Assembly: GCA_026418655.1 (NCBI GenBank)
Contig: JAOAAW010000108.1
Coordinates: 1-29,748, forward strand
DNA length: 29,748 bases
From: a bacterium
Lineage (GTDB): Bacteria > Ratteibacteria > UBA8468 > B48-G9 > DTJG01
Direction of reading: 5' to 3'
In this document: piece after piece, positions 23,277 to 29,748 of the stretch
Position numbering within the stretch: the stretch's first letter is position 1
How the letters are laid out: each line of letters begins with the position of its first letter
Position numbers and translations under genes: made by a program
The notes under the pieces: generated by a model
Databases searched by the model: none
Seen by the model: the letters and a program-made list of their open reading frames with translations, nothing else
Told to the model about the DNA's origin: nothing

Positions 23277-23516
23277 CGCTGTCCAAAGACCCCGGATTGA
23301 TCAGATTAAGACAGGCTGCAGGAAAAAGAAAGAATATAGATTCAAATATCCTCACACGGGTTATAAAAAATAATCAGAAGACCCATATTTTTTGCCATTG
23401 GTGGCAGAAAAGGAGTTAGTTTGTGATGGTTTGCAGGTAATATTCTTGTTTTATTGAAATGAAAGCAGACGAATGATAACCTTATTTACTCGGATTGATC
23501 TTTTCAGAATCCAAGA

Positions 23517-23545
23517 TTGATTTTTTATGTCTGCTTTGTTAAAAT
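23517..23545 (+). promoter_or_regulatory. Candidate promoter for araB and following genes
   Basis: TTGATT (23517-23522), a 17-base spacer and TAAAAT (23540-23545) lie 37 bases before ATG 23583. The weak -35 half would suit a regulated sugar operon. Confidence 0.5.
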
Positions 23546-23582
23546 ACACATCAAAAACCGCAGGTGCAAAAAGGAGTCAACA

Positions 23583-25262
23583 ATGGGAAAATATGCTCTC
23601 GGGCTTGATTTTGGAACAAATTCAATGAGAATGCTGCTTGTCAATCTTTCAACCGGAAGAGAGGTTATTGAAATTGTCGAAAATTATCCTTCAGGAAAGG
23701 ATGGAGTAATAGTGGATGCGAAAAATCCACATCTTGCAAGACAGAACCCCGCAGATTATATTTACTGTCTTTCAAAAGCAGGACAGAAACTTGCCAGAAA
23801 AATGAAACTCAAGGGAATTAAAGCACAGGATATTATTGGAATTGGCGTTGACACAACAGGCAGTACTCCAATTCCTGTTGACGAAAATCTTGTGCCACTT
23901 TCTTTCAAGAAAGAATTCAGAAACAACAAGAATGCAATGGCATGGCTCTGGAAGGATCACACATCTTCTGATGAGGCTGAAGAGATAACAAACCTGGCAA
24001 GAAAAATCAGGCCTGAATACCTTGCAAAGATTGGCGGGGTTTATTCTTCAGAATGGTTTTTTTCAAAAATACTTCATTTAGCAAGAGTGGATCAGAAGGT
24101 TTTCCAGGCAAGTGCAAGCTTTGTGGAATTGTGTGATTATATACCTGCGATTCTGACAGGTTGTACCAGTTCAGCCAGTGTATTGAGAAGTATTTGCGCA
24201 GCAGGACATAAAGCAATGTACAACGAAAATTGGGGAGGTTTGCCCGATAATGAATTTCTCGAAACCATTGATAGTAGGCTTAAGGGTTTGAGAGATAAAC
24301 TTTATGATAGGGCATATCCTGCGGGAATAAAAGCAGGTGGACTTACTGGGTACTGGGCAAAAAAACTGGGTCTTGTTGAAGGAACACCTGTAAGTGTTGG
24401 AGCGTTTGATGCACACATGGGAGCAGTGGGAGCAGGCATAAGAGAAAATGTGCTTGTAAAAATTATGGGAACATCCACCTGCGACATTATGATTTTTCCG
24501 AAAGACAAAAATCTTCCTGATATTCCAGGATTATGCGGAATTGTGCCTGATTCTGTTGTGCCAGGTTTTGTTGGGCTTGAGGCAGGACAATCCGCGGTTG
24601 GAGATATATTCTACTGGTTTTTGAAGACATTCTTGCCTGAAAAAAGAAAGGATGTATTTGAGTATTACACGCGACTTGCAAGAAATATCAAACCGGGTTG
24701 TTCCGGTCTGGTGTGTCTTGACTGGCACAATGGAAACAGGACAGTTCTTGTGGACCAGAAATTAACAGGTTTGATTGCAGGGTTAACCCTTAATACAAAG
24801 CCAGAAGAAGTATACAGGGCGCTTATTGAAGGGACTGGCTTTGGTGCAAGGGCGATCATTGAAAGACTCAATGAATATGGAGTAAAGGTGGATTCAATTG
24901 TTGCCTGTGGTGGACTTCCAGAGAAAAATTCTCTGTTGATGCAGATTTACGCTGATATTACAGGTAAAGAATTCAGGATTGCTCTTTCAAAACAGACCTG
25001 TGCACTGGGAGCAGCATTGTTTGGTGCTATAGCTGCGGGAAAAGAAAAATCAGGTTTTGAAAATATCCAGCAGGCCCAGGACAAAATCTGCCGTTTCAAG
25101 CCACAAACATATAAACCGGTTAAGGAAAATTATTTAATTTACGACAAAATATATCAGAATTATAAAAAATTGCACGATGCGTTCGGTATTCCTGATTATA
25201 CCGGAAGTCTTTACAGTGTTATGAAGGATATGCTAAAAATTCAATCAGGTGCAATCAAATAG
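23583..25262 (+). CDS. araB: Ribulokinase (FGGY carbohydrate kinase family)
   Basis: The 559-residue protein phosphorylates L-ribulose or a related ketose. It starts KYALGLDFGTNSMRMLLV (phosphate-binding strand pair), and has the AraB-like ARQNPADYIY segment, GIGVDTTGSTPIP (86-98), MAWLWKDHTS, the catalytic Asp276 in AFDAHMGAVGAG, IMGTSTCDI, and a C-terminal ATP-site ACGGLPEKNSLLMQIYAD. Length and order fit ribulokinase rather than xylulokinase. The start is ATG 23583 behind AAGGAG; an in-frame ATG at 23517 lies inside the candidate promoter. No araA or araD appears in the window. It leads a run of five plus-strand genes. Confidence 0.88.
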   Translation: MGKYALGLDFGTNSMRMLLVNLSTGREVIEIVENYPSGKDGVIVDAKNPHLARQNPADYIYCLSKAGQKLARKMKLKGIKAQDIIGIGVDTTGSTPIPVDENLVPLSFKKEFRNNKNAMAWLWKDHTSSDEAEEITNLARKIRPEYLAKIGGVYSSEWFFSKILHLARVDQKVFQASASFVELCDYIPAILTGCTSSASVLRSICAAGHKAMYNENWGGLPDNEFLETIDSRLKGLRDKLYDRAYPAGIKAGGLTGYWAKKLGLVEGTPVSVGAFDAHMGAVGAGIRENVLVKIMGTSTCDIMIFPKDKNLPDIPGLCGIVPDSVVPGFVGLEAGQSAVGDIFYWFLKTFLPEKRKDVFEYYTRLARNIKPGCSGLVCLDWHNGNRTVLVDQKLTGLIAGLTLNTKPEEVYRALIEGTGFGARAIIERLNEYGVKVDSIVACGGLPEKNSLLMQIYADITGKEFRIALSKQTCALGAALFGAIAAGKEKSGFENIQQAQDKICRFKPQTYKPVKENYLIYDKIYQNYKKLHDAFGIPDYTGSLYSVMKDMLKIQSGAIK

Positions 25263-25272
25263 GAAAATTTAC

Positions 25273-25998
25273 ATGAATTTTATTGACTATGGAAATTCTT
25301 TTATTCAAACTCAGGGTCCGGTGAATGCCGTGAGGTTTCTTATTGAATCACGGATGGAAGTTGTTGATACTAAAACAGATACTGTGACCATTTTTTATCA
25401 GGCAGCATCCTGCAAGAGTGAACATACCTTCGCAAAGGAAAATCTCTTTCATGAAAATAATTATAATTTTCTGCCTGTATTTGTTGGAAAAAATAAGATT
25501 GTTATCTTTCGTTCCTATGTACCGTGGGATGAAAATTATGTTTGTGTCGTTGATGAAAATGGGACAACATGGGAAATATGGGGGAAACCTCAGTTTCTCC
25601 TCAGAGAATTAAAAAACATGGTATTGCTTGAGACCCCAGAAGATATAATTACTGCCACACATAAAGGCCTTCCTATTATTGGAAGGACAAAGATAACAGA
25701 TGAAAGTTCTGGTCTATCTGCAACCATTGAATATCCCATAAAAACAATGAATACGAATGTCGAAAAGAAAATATATCAGGTTGATACAGGACCTTTACTT
25801 TTTCCTCATTTTAAAAAGGGAATCGATGATCTGAAAGAATTTATAAGTATTGCATATATTGCCTTCAATGCAGAACATTTTGCGGATTTCATAATTGAAA
25901 AACAGACATATCTGACGGATAATATTTCTATTCCTCATTTTTCAGGCATTATAAAGAATGTCCGGTGTAAAAATTTCTTGTATTCAACCAGGGAATAA
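25273..25998 (+). CDS. Protein of unknown function in the ribulokinase gene run
   Basis: I do not recognise this 241-residue protein. It has no signal peptide or membrane helix and looks rich in beta strands in its first two thirds (for example KIVIFRSYVPWDENYVCVV), followed by a helical stretch near FKKGIDDLKEFISIAYIAF. The start ATG 25273 has AGGA eight bases upstream; the frame also opens at GTG 25249, which overlaps araB. It ends two bases before the sialidase-like gene, so the two are probably made together and may act on the same substrate. Confidence 0.65.
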   Translation: MNFIDYGNSFIQTQGPVNAVRFLIESRMEVVDTKTDTVTIFYQAASCKSEHTFAKENLFHENNYNFLPVFVGKNKIVIFRSYVPWDENYVCVVDENGTTWEIWGKPQFLLRELKNMVLLETPEDIITATHKGLPIIGRTKITDESSGLSATIEYPIKTMNTNVEKKIYQVDTGPLLFPHFKKGIDDLKEFISIAYIAFNAEHFADFIIEKQTYLTDNISIPHFSGIIKNVRCKNFLYSTRE

Positions 25999-26000
25999 AG

Positions 26001-27044
26001 ATGAAAATGGAACAATATGTTGTATATAAGAATGAGAATTATTACTCTCATAATCCATGTGTATTGAAATTAACAGATGGCAAAATTTTTGTGGCATTCA
26101 GGAGAGCACCACAGAGAAAGCCGTATTCATCTCATATTGATAGTGAAAGCGAGGCGGTTTATGTAAGTTCATGCGATGAGGGAAAAACATGGAGTCAGCC
26201 ATTTTTGATTTATAAAGGACCCTATGGTGTGCAGGATCCTTCAATTGCGCTTGTTTCCGGCGGTATGATCATTGCCAATTTTTTTGAGTGGAAAGTTATA
26301 AAACAGGAACCTTTTAACCACACTGCTATAAGTACAGGAATTGTTTTCTCAAACGATGCTGGAAAGACATGGACAGACACTCCTTTAAGAGTTGAAATTC
26401 ATGGCTATGTATGGAATGGGCCAACAGAACCAATAATAGAATTGCCTTCTGGGGAACTGTTGATGCCTGTTTATGCTACAAAGAACTGGAAAAGTTTTGA
26501 TTCACTTGTTTTAAGGTCAAAGGATAAAGGCTGTACCTGGAATGAATTTTCTGTGATAGGAAGTGATGTCTTTGGAAATGTGATGTTTGAAGAACCGACT
26601 CTAACCATAACGAAAACCGGCAAAATTCTTGCAGTAATGAGGGACGACAAAAGTGGATTTTTGTGGTCAAGTTATTCTCTTGATGAAGGAAAAACATGGT
26701 CATTGCCCGTAAAACTTGATGTATGGGGTTGTCCTGCAAACTTGCTTACACTTGGAGATGGAAGAATTCTGATGACATACGGGTACAGACGACCGCCCTA
26801 TGGTGTGAGGGGATGTATCAGTGAAGATGATGGAAAAACATGGAACTTGGAAGATGAAATTATTATCTGTGCAGATGGAAAACATGGTGATATTGGATAT
26901 CCAAGTTCCATTGAATTGAAAGATGGCATTATAATGACTTCATACTATACACATGCAGGAGATTTAACGGAAAATGATAATCCTGCGATATTTACACATA
27001 TTTCTGGAACAAGGTACATTGCGTACGCAAAATATCAGATTTAA
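26001..27044 (+). CDS. Sialidase-like (BNR/Asp-box repeat) protein, apparently cytoplasmic
   Basis: The 347-residue protein is a six-bladed beta-propeller candidate with five Asp boxes in order: SCDEGKTW, SNDAGKTW, SKDKGCTW, SLDEGKTW and SEDDGKTW. An N-terminal LTDGKIFVAFRR fits the first arginine-bearing blade of exo-sialidases and relatives, and YGYRRPPYG supplies later arginines. No signal peptide is present, unlike secreted sialidases, so it probably acts on imported material or is a relative with another substrate. AGGGAA precedes ATG 26001 by a few bases. It follows the unknown protein and precedes an alpha/beta hydrolase. Confidence 0.82.
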   Translation: MKMEQYVVYKNENYYSHNPCVLKLTDGKIFVAFRRAPQRKPYSSHIDSESEAVYVSSCDEGKTWSQPFLIYKGPYGVQDPSIALVSGGMIIANFFEWKVIKQEPFNHTAISTGIVFSNDAGKTWTDTPLRVEIHGYVWNGPTEPIIELPSGELLMPVYATKNWKSFDSLVLRSKDKGCTWNEFSVIGSDVFGNVMFEEPTLTITKTGKILAVMRDDKSGFLWSSYSLDEGKTWSLPVKLDVWGCPANLLTLGDGRILMTYGYRRPPYGVRGCISEDDGKTWNLEDEIIICADGKHGDIGYPSSIELKDGIIMTSYYTHAGDLTENDNPAIFTHISGTRYIAYAKYQI

Positions 27045-27058
27045 GGGGGGATTAAATC

Positions 27059-27976
27059 ATGCAGGACCAAGATAAAAAGAGAAAACTTCTTTATGATTTG
27101 CTGGGAAAACTTCCAGAAAGAAACCGGCCTGTTTCAGGAGAAGTATTTACATTTCAGAAGTATGAGACATTCATTTTAGAACAGCTTGTGTTAGATCTAA
27201 ATGGTATTGAACCTGTTCCTGCATATCTTGCAAAACCACTTCTGGAGAAAGAAAAATTTCCTGTCATTGTTTTCAATCATGCCCATGGAGGCAGATATGA
27301 AATTGGAAAGGATGAGCTTATGTTGAAACAAAATGCACTTGGTGGAAAATCATGGGCAGAACTTTTGACATCTGCTGGATTTGCTGTCCTTTCAATTGAT
27401 TGCTGGAACTTTGGAGATAGAAGTGGCAGGGATGAGCTGGCTTTGTTCAAGGAAATGATATGGAAAGGCATGGTTTTATGGGGAATGATGGTTTATGACA
27501 CCATCAAAGCCATTGATTATCTTGAAACAAGAAAAGATATTGAAATATCTAAATTGGGAATGATGGGTATTTCAATGGGCAGTACCATGACATGGTGGGT
27601 TTCAGCCCTGGATACAAGAGTAAATGCATGTGTTGACATCTGCTGTCTCACTGACTTTGAATCCCTTATAGAAACACGAGGATTGAACGGCCATGCAATT
27701 TATTACTATGTCCCTTGCCTGCTTGAACACTTTGATACTTCATCCATAAATGCATTGATTGCGCCACGTCCTCATCTTTCTCTCGCAGGCAGGTATGACC
27801 CTCTTACTCCCTTGAAAGGACTTGAAAAGATTGACGCGAATATGAAAAAAGTTTACAGGGAGTTTAATGCAAGTGAAAACTGGCTTCTAAAAATATATCC
27901 TGTAGGGCACAGGCTTACTTCGCAGATGGTTATAGAAACATTAAAATTTTTTAAGAAGTTCTTACTTAAAAGTTAA
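27059..27976 (+). CDS. Alpha/beta hydrolase (dienelactone hydrolase/acetyl esterase type)
   Basis: The 305-residue protein has the alpha/beta-hydrolase plan: a VIVFNHAHGGRYE oxyanion-hole strand, the nucleophile elbow GISMGS with Ser172, Asp247 in AGRYDPLTP and His284 in PVGHRL near the end. It is closest in layout to esterases that remove acetyl or other acyl groups from sugars. There is no signal peptide. GGGGGGA lies eight bases before ATG 27059. In this run it could de-esterify the sugar handled by the sialidase-like protein (inference). Confidence 0.84.
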   Translation: MQDQDKKRKLLYDLLGKLPERNRPVSGEVFTFQKYETFILEQLVLDLNGIEPVPAYLAKPLLEKEKFPVIVFNHAHGGRYEIGKDELMLKQNALGGKSWAELLTSAGFAVLSIDCWNFGDRSGRDELALFKEMIWKGMVLWGMMVYDTIKAIDYLETRKDIEISKLGMMGISMGSTMTWWVSALDTRVNACVDICCLTDFESLIETRGLNGHAIYYYVPCLLEHFDTSSINALIAPRPHLSLAGRYDPLTPLKGLEKIDANMKKVYREFNASENWLLKIYPVGHRLTSQMVIETLKFFKKFLLKS

Positions 27977-27994
27977 AAAACATTAGGGGGAATG

Positions 27995-28321
27995 ATGGAG
28001 ATGATATCTTTTGATGAATTCAAGAAAATGGATATAAGGGTGGGAAAAATTGTTAATGTTGAAGAACTTTCAGGCGCAGACAAATTATATGTACTTGAGG
28101 TTGATATTGGTGATGAGGTAAGGAAAATAGTTGCGGGTATCAGGCCTTATTATAAAAAAGAGGAACTGACAGGAAAACTCATTATTGTTCTTGTGAACCT
28201 TCAGCCACGGACAATCCGCGGAATTGAAAGCCATGGAATGCTTCTTGCTGGCCTTGATGGAAATATCCTTGGAGTTCTTACTGTGGACAGGGACTTGAAA
28301 CCAGGAACAAAAATCAGTTAG
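27995..28321 (+). CDS. tRNA-binding OB-fold protein (methionyl-tRNA synthetase beta-like)
   Basis: The roughly 108-residue protein is a stand-alone tRNA-binding domain of the Arc1p/EMAP-II type. Key strings are FDEFKKMDIRVGKIVNVEEL, GADKLYVLEVDIG, IVAGIRPYY and PRTIRGIESHGMLLAG, which match the free beta subunit or C-terminal domain of methionyl-tRNA synthetase better than CsaA. It probably delivers tRNA to the synthetase as a dimer. The start is ambiguous: ATGs at 27992, 27995 and 28001 follow a GGGGG; I use 27995. Its stop is 11 bases from the convergent glycosyltransferase gene. Confidence 0.87.
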   Translation: MEMISFDEFKKMDIRVGKIVNVEELSGADKLYVLEVDIGDEVRKIVAGIRPYYKKEELTGKLIIVLVNLQPRTIRGIESHGMLLAGLDGNILGVLTVDRDLKPGTKIS

Positions 28322-28332
28322 ATAAAAACAGA

Positions 28333-29712
28333 CTAAAACTTATAGCGGGTGAAAACTGAAAAAAATCCGTGCTCTGTTTTTTCCCAGAAATGAGGTTTTG
28401 TAAAGAGTTGAAAAAAACCCTTCCATGCGCCAGTACTTATTAACACCCAGTATACAGGTGATATAAGTGTTTCTGGGATAAGGTATCTGTATGATCGTCT
28501 CAAACACCCCAGTACATTGAGCAAGACAAATATTGCATTGCTTATCAGAAGTACCCATGTAATCAGGTCTGTGGTTGGATAAAAAAATCCTGATATGAAT
28601 TTTTGTTCTGCCCTTATAAACCAGGAAATTGTTATTGCCCAGTAGACAGGATTAAAGAGAAGTGTGATAAAAAGCCCTGCAACTGTCAGCTGGAAACTAA
28701 AAAAATTTACCAATCCCATTCTTTTGATAAGAAACCCTGGTCTTCTCATGTGAACGCACCATGTCTGAATATAGCCCTTGACCCATCTTGAACGTTGTCT
28801 CAACCAGTTTTTTAGTCTGCTGTTTGCTTCTTCCCAGGTTGTGCTATCAAGAACCCTTGTTCTGTAACCTTCCCTGAAAAGTCGTATTCCAAGATCACAA
28901 TCTTCAGCAACATTATATGGATCCCAGCCACCAACCCTTTTAAGAGCATCAACCCTGAAATGATTTGAAGTACCGCCAAGAGGAATTGGTGCATTCAACC
29001 CATCAAGACCAGGTAAATACAGGTCGAACCACATTGAATATTCAGAGGTAAACCATCTTGTAAGAAGGTTCTGTCGGGGATTATAGTAGTTCAATTTTGC
29101 CTGAAGGCAAACTACGGTAGGATTATCAATCTTTCTGAAAGCAATGATACTTTTTTTAAGCTGGTCTGGGTCAGGAATATCCTCTGCATCATAGATTACA
29201 AGATACTCACCCCTTGCCTTTGACAGTCCAACATTGCATGCCTTTGGCTTTGTTCTTGGAAATGAATCCGGCACAATAATTATTTCAAAAAAATCTGGTA
29301 AGATTATTTTTTTTAGCGCATCCTGCATTGTCTTATCGGTTTCTTCAACAAGAATCTTTACATCAAGCTTTTCTTCAGGATAATCAATCTGAGAAATTGC
29401 TGTTATCAGCTGTTTAAGAATGCTGGTTTCCTTATAAACCGGTAAAAGAATTGTGTAGACAGGAAGATTATGTTGGGGCAGTTGTTCTATCTCTGATGGG
29501 CTGATAACAATTTCCTGTTTCTGAATAAAACCGATGAGTACCAGGAAAAATTTATAAAGTATGGTCACAAGGTAAAATATGCTTATCAAAAGATTAACAG
29601 CAATAAAAAACATCTTGCCATAATAAAAACTGCAGACAACAAGCAAAATAATAATGACAACGGCAACCTTTTTTTGTCTGCTGTCAAAAGTTATACGCGC
29701 ATCGTCTACCAT
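28333..29712 (-). CDS. Membrane-bound family 2 glycosyltransferase
   Basis: The 459-residue protein resembles processive or cellulose-synthase-like GT2 enzymes. Two membrane helices lie at the N-terminus (about 16-62), then a catalytic domain: TILLPVYKE, DAED (175-178) carrying the DxD-type metal site, LGGTSNHFR, the acceptor Glu-Asp at 270-271 in NVAEDCDLG, and QRSRW (306-310), the QxxRW motif. Several membrane helices follow. It would polymerise or attach sugars at the inner membrane. I use ATG 29712; the frame also opens at TTG 29718. No clear RBS or promoter is visible in the last 36 bases of the window. Confidence 0.9.
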   Translation of the reverse strand: MVDDARITFDSRQKKVAVVIIILLVVCSFYYGKMFFIAVNLLISIFYLVTILYKFFLVLIGFIQKQEIVISPSEIEQLPQHNLPVYTILLPVYKETSILKQLITAISQIDYPEEKLDVKILVEETDKTMQDALKKIILPDFFEIIIVPDSFPRTKPKACNVGLSKARGEYLVIYDAEDIPDPDQLKKSIIAFRKIDNPTVVCLQAKLNYYNPRQNLLTRWFTSEYSMWFDLYLPGLDGLNAPIPLGGTSNHFRVDALKRVGGWDPYNVAEDCDLGIRLFREGYRTRVLDSTTWEEANSRLKNWLRQRSRWVKGYIQTWCVHMRRPGFLIKRMGLVNFFSFQLTVAGLFITLLFNPVYWAITISWFIRAEQKFISGFFYPTTDLITWVLLISNAIFVLLNVLGCLRRSYRYLIPETLISPVYWVLISTGAWKGFFQLFTKPHFWEKTEHGFFSVFTRYKF

Positions 29713-29748
29713 AATCAATAATTTTTTCTCTTATGATAACATAAATTG

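Larger units (their letters stand above)
23195..23582. other. Divergent intergenic region between the H-X9-DG prepilin and araB
   Basis: These 388 bases hold no credible gene. They contain the prepilin promoter (23248-23276), the araB promoter (23517-23545), two identical 10-mers CGGATTGATC at 23293-23302 and 23491-23500 and a small hairpin (TGCCA-TTGG-TGGCA). The repeated 10-mers may be operator half-sites for a sugar regulator, but none is known. Confidence 0.5.

Noticed and set aside
23388..23412. TGCCA-TTGG-TGGCA hairpin as a transcription terminator
   Set aside because: Neither strand has a T run after the stem, and it lies upstream of both flanking genes.
1..29748. CRISPR arrays, insertion sequences, rRNA and prophage genes
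   Set aside because: No regularly spaced repeats, transposase, integrase, rRNA or phage structural genes were seen.

Overview
This is an AT-rich, densely packed bacterial window holding about 27 protein genes, one tRNA and several well-formed sigma70-type promoters. It is probably chromosomal DNA of an anaerobe from the PVC superphylum or a neighbouring candidate phylum (Lentisphaerota, Omnitrophota or similar). The signs are a prepilin with the H-X9-DG motif, uroporphyrinogen-decarboxylase-like and TIM-barrel sugar isomerase paralogues, a sulfatase, a class III (anaerobic) ribonucleotide reductase, and an HD-GYP/HAMP/FecR signalling cluster. The phylum is an inference; there is no rRNA in the window.

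Layout. 1-186: 3' end of a plus-strand gene. 199-2177 (minus): UroD-like protein and sugar isomerase/epimerase. 2429-7004 (plus): second isomerase, iron-dependent alcohol dehydrogenase, DegT-type aminotransferase, CutA and a second UroD-like protein. 7001-8835 (minus): nitroreductase then cytoplasmic sulfatase. These look like two divergent catabolic units for an unknown sugar or cyclitol. 8959-9396: gamma-glutamylcyclotransferase-like gene. 9381-11299 (minus): a 37-residue membrane peptide, a divergent thymidylate synthase and miaA. 11395-11481: tRNA-Ser(CGA), followed by a GC-rich unit bracketed by copies of the tRNA 3' end. 11712-12658: lepB and a small membrane-anchored protein. 12677-15891: nrdR, nrdD and a stand-alone glycyl-radical protein. 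15881-20819 (minus): HAMP protein, pilin-FecR hybrid, CHASE2-HD-GYP protein, MFS transporter. 20876-22248 (minus): radical SAM/SPASM protein and thioredoxin. 22463-23194 (minus): H-X9-DG prepilin. 23583-28321 (plus): ribulokinase, unknown protein, sialidase-like protein, alpha/beta hydrolase, MetRS-beta-like tRNA-binding protein. 28333-29712 (minus): membrane glycosyltransferase.

The most interesting system is the ribonucleotide reductase. The large subunit (13183-15555) keeps its ATP cone, catalytic barrel and C-terminal zinc ribbon but ends without the glycyl-radical loop. That loop (RVTGYF, then WNKGK) is found instead at the C-terminus of a separate 107-residue protein starting 12 bases after the nrdD stop, with its own strong ribosome binding site. 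The window therefore appears to encode a class III reductase whose radical domain acts in trans, under a promoter bracketed by two NrdR boxes. No NrdG activase is visible here.

Second is the 20819-15881 operon, driven by a perfect consensus promoter, which joins a prepilin fused to a FecR-like domain with a HAMP protein and a CHASE2-HD-GYP phosphodiesterase: a candidate envelope-sensing cyclic-di-GMP module.
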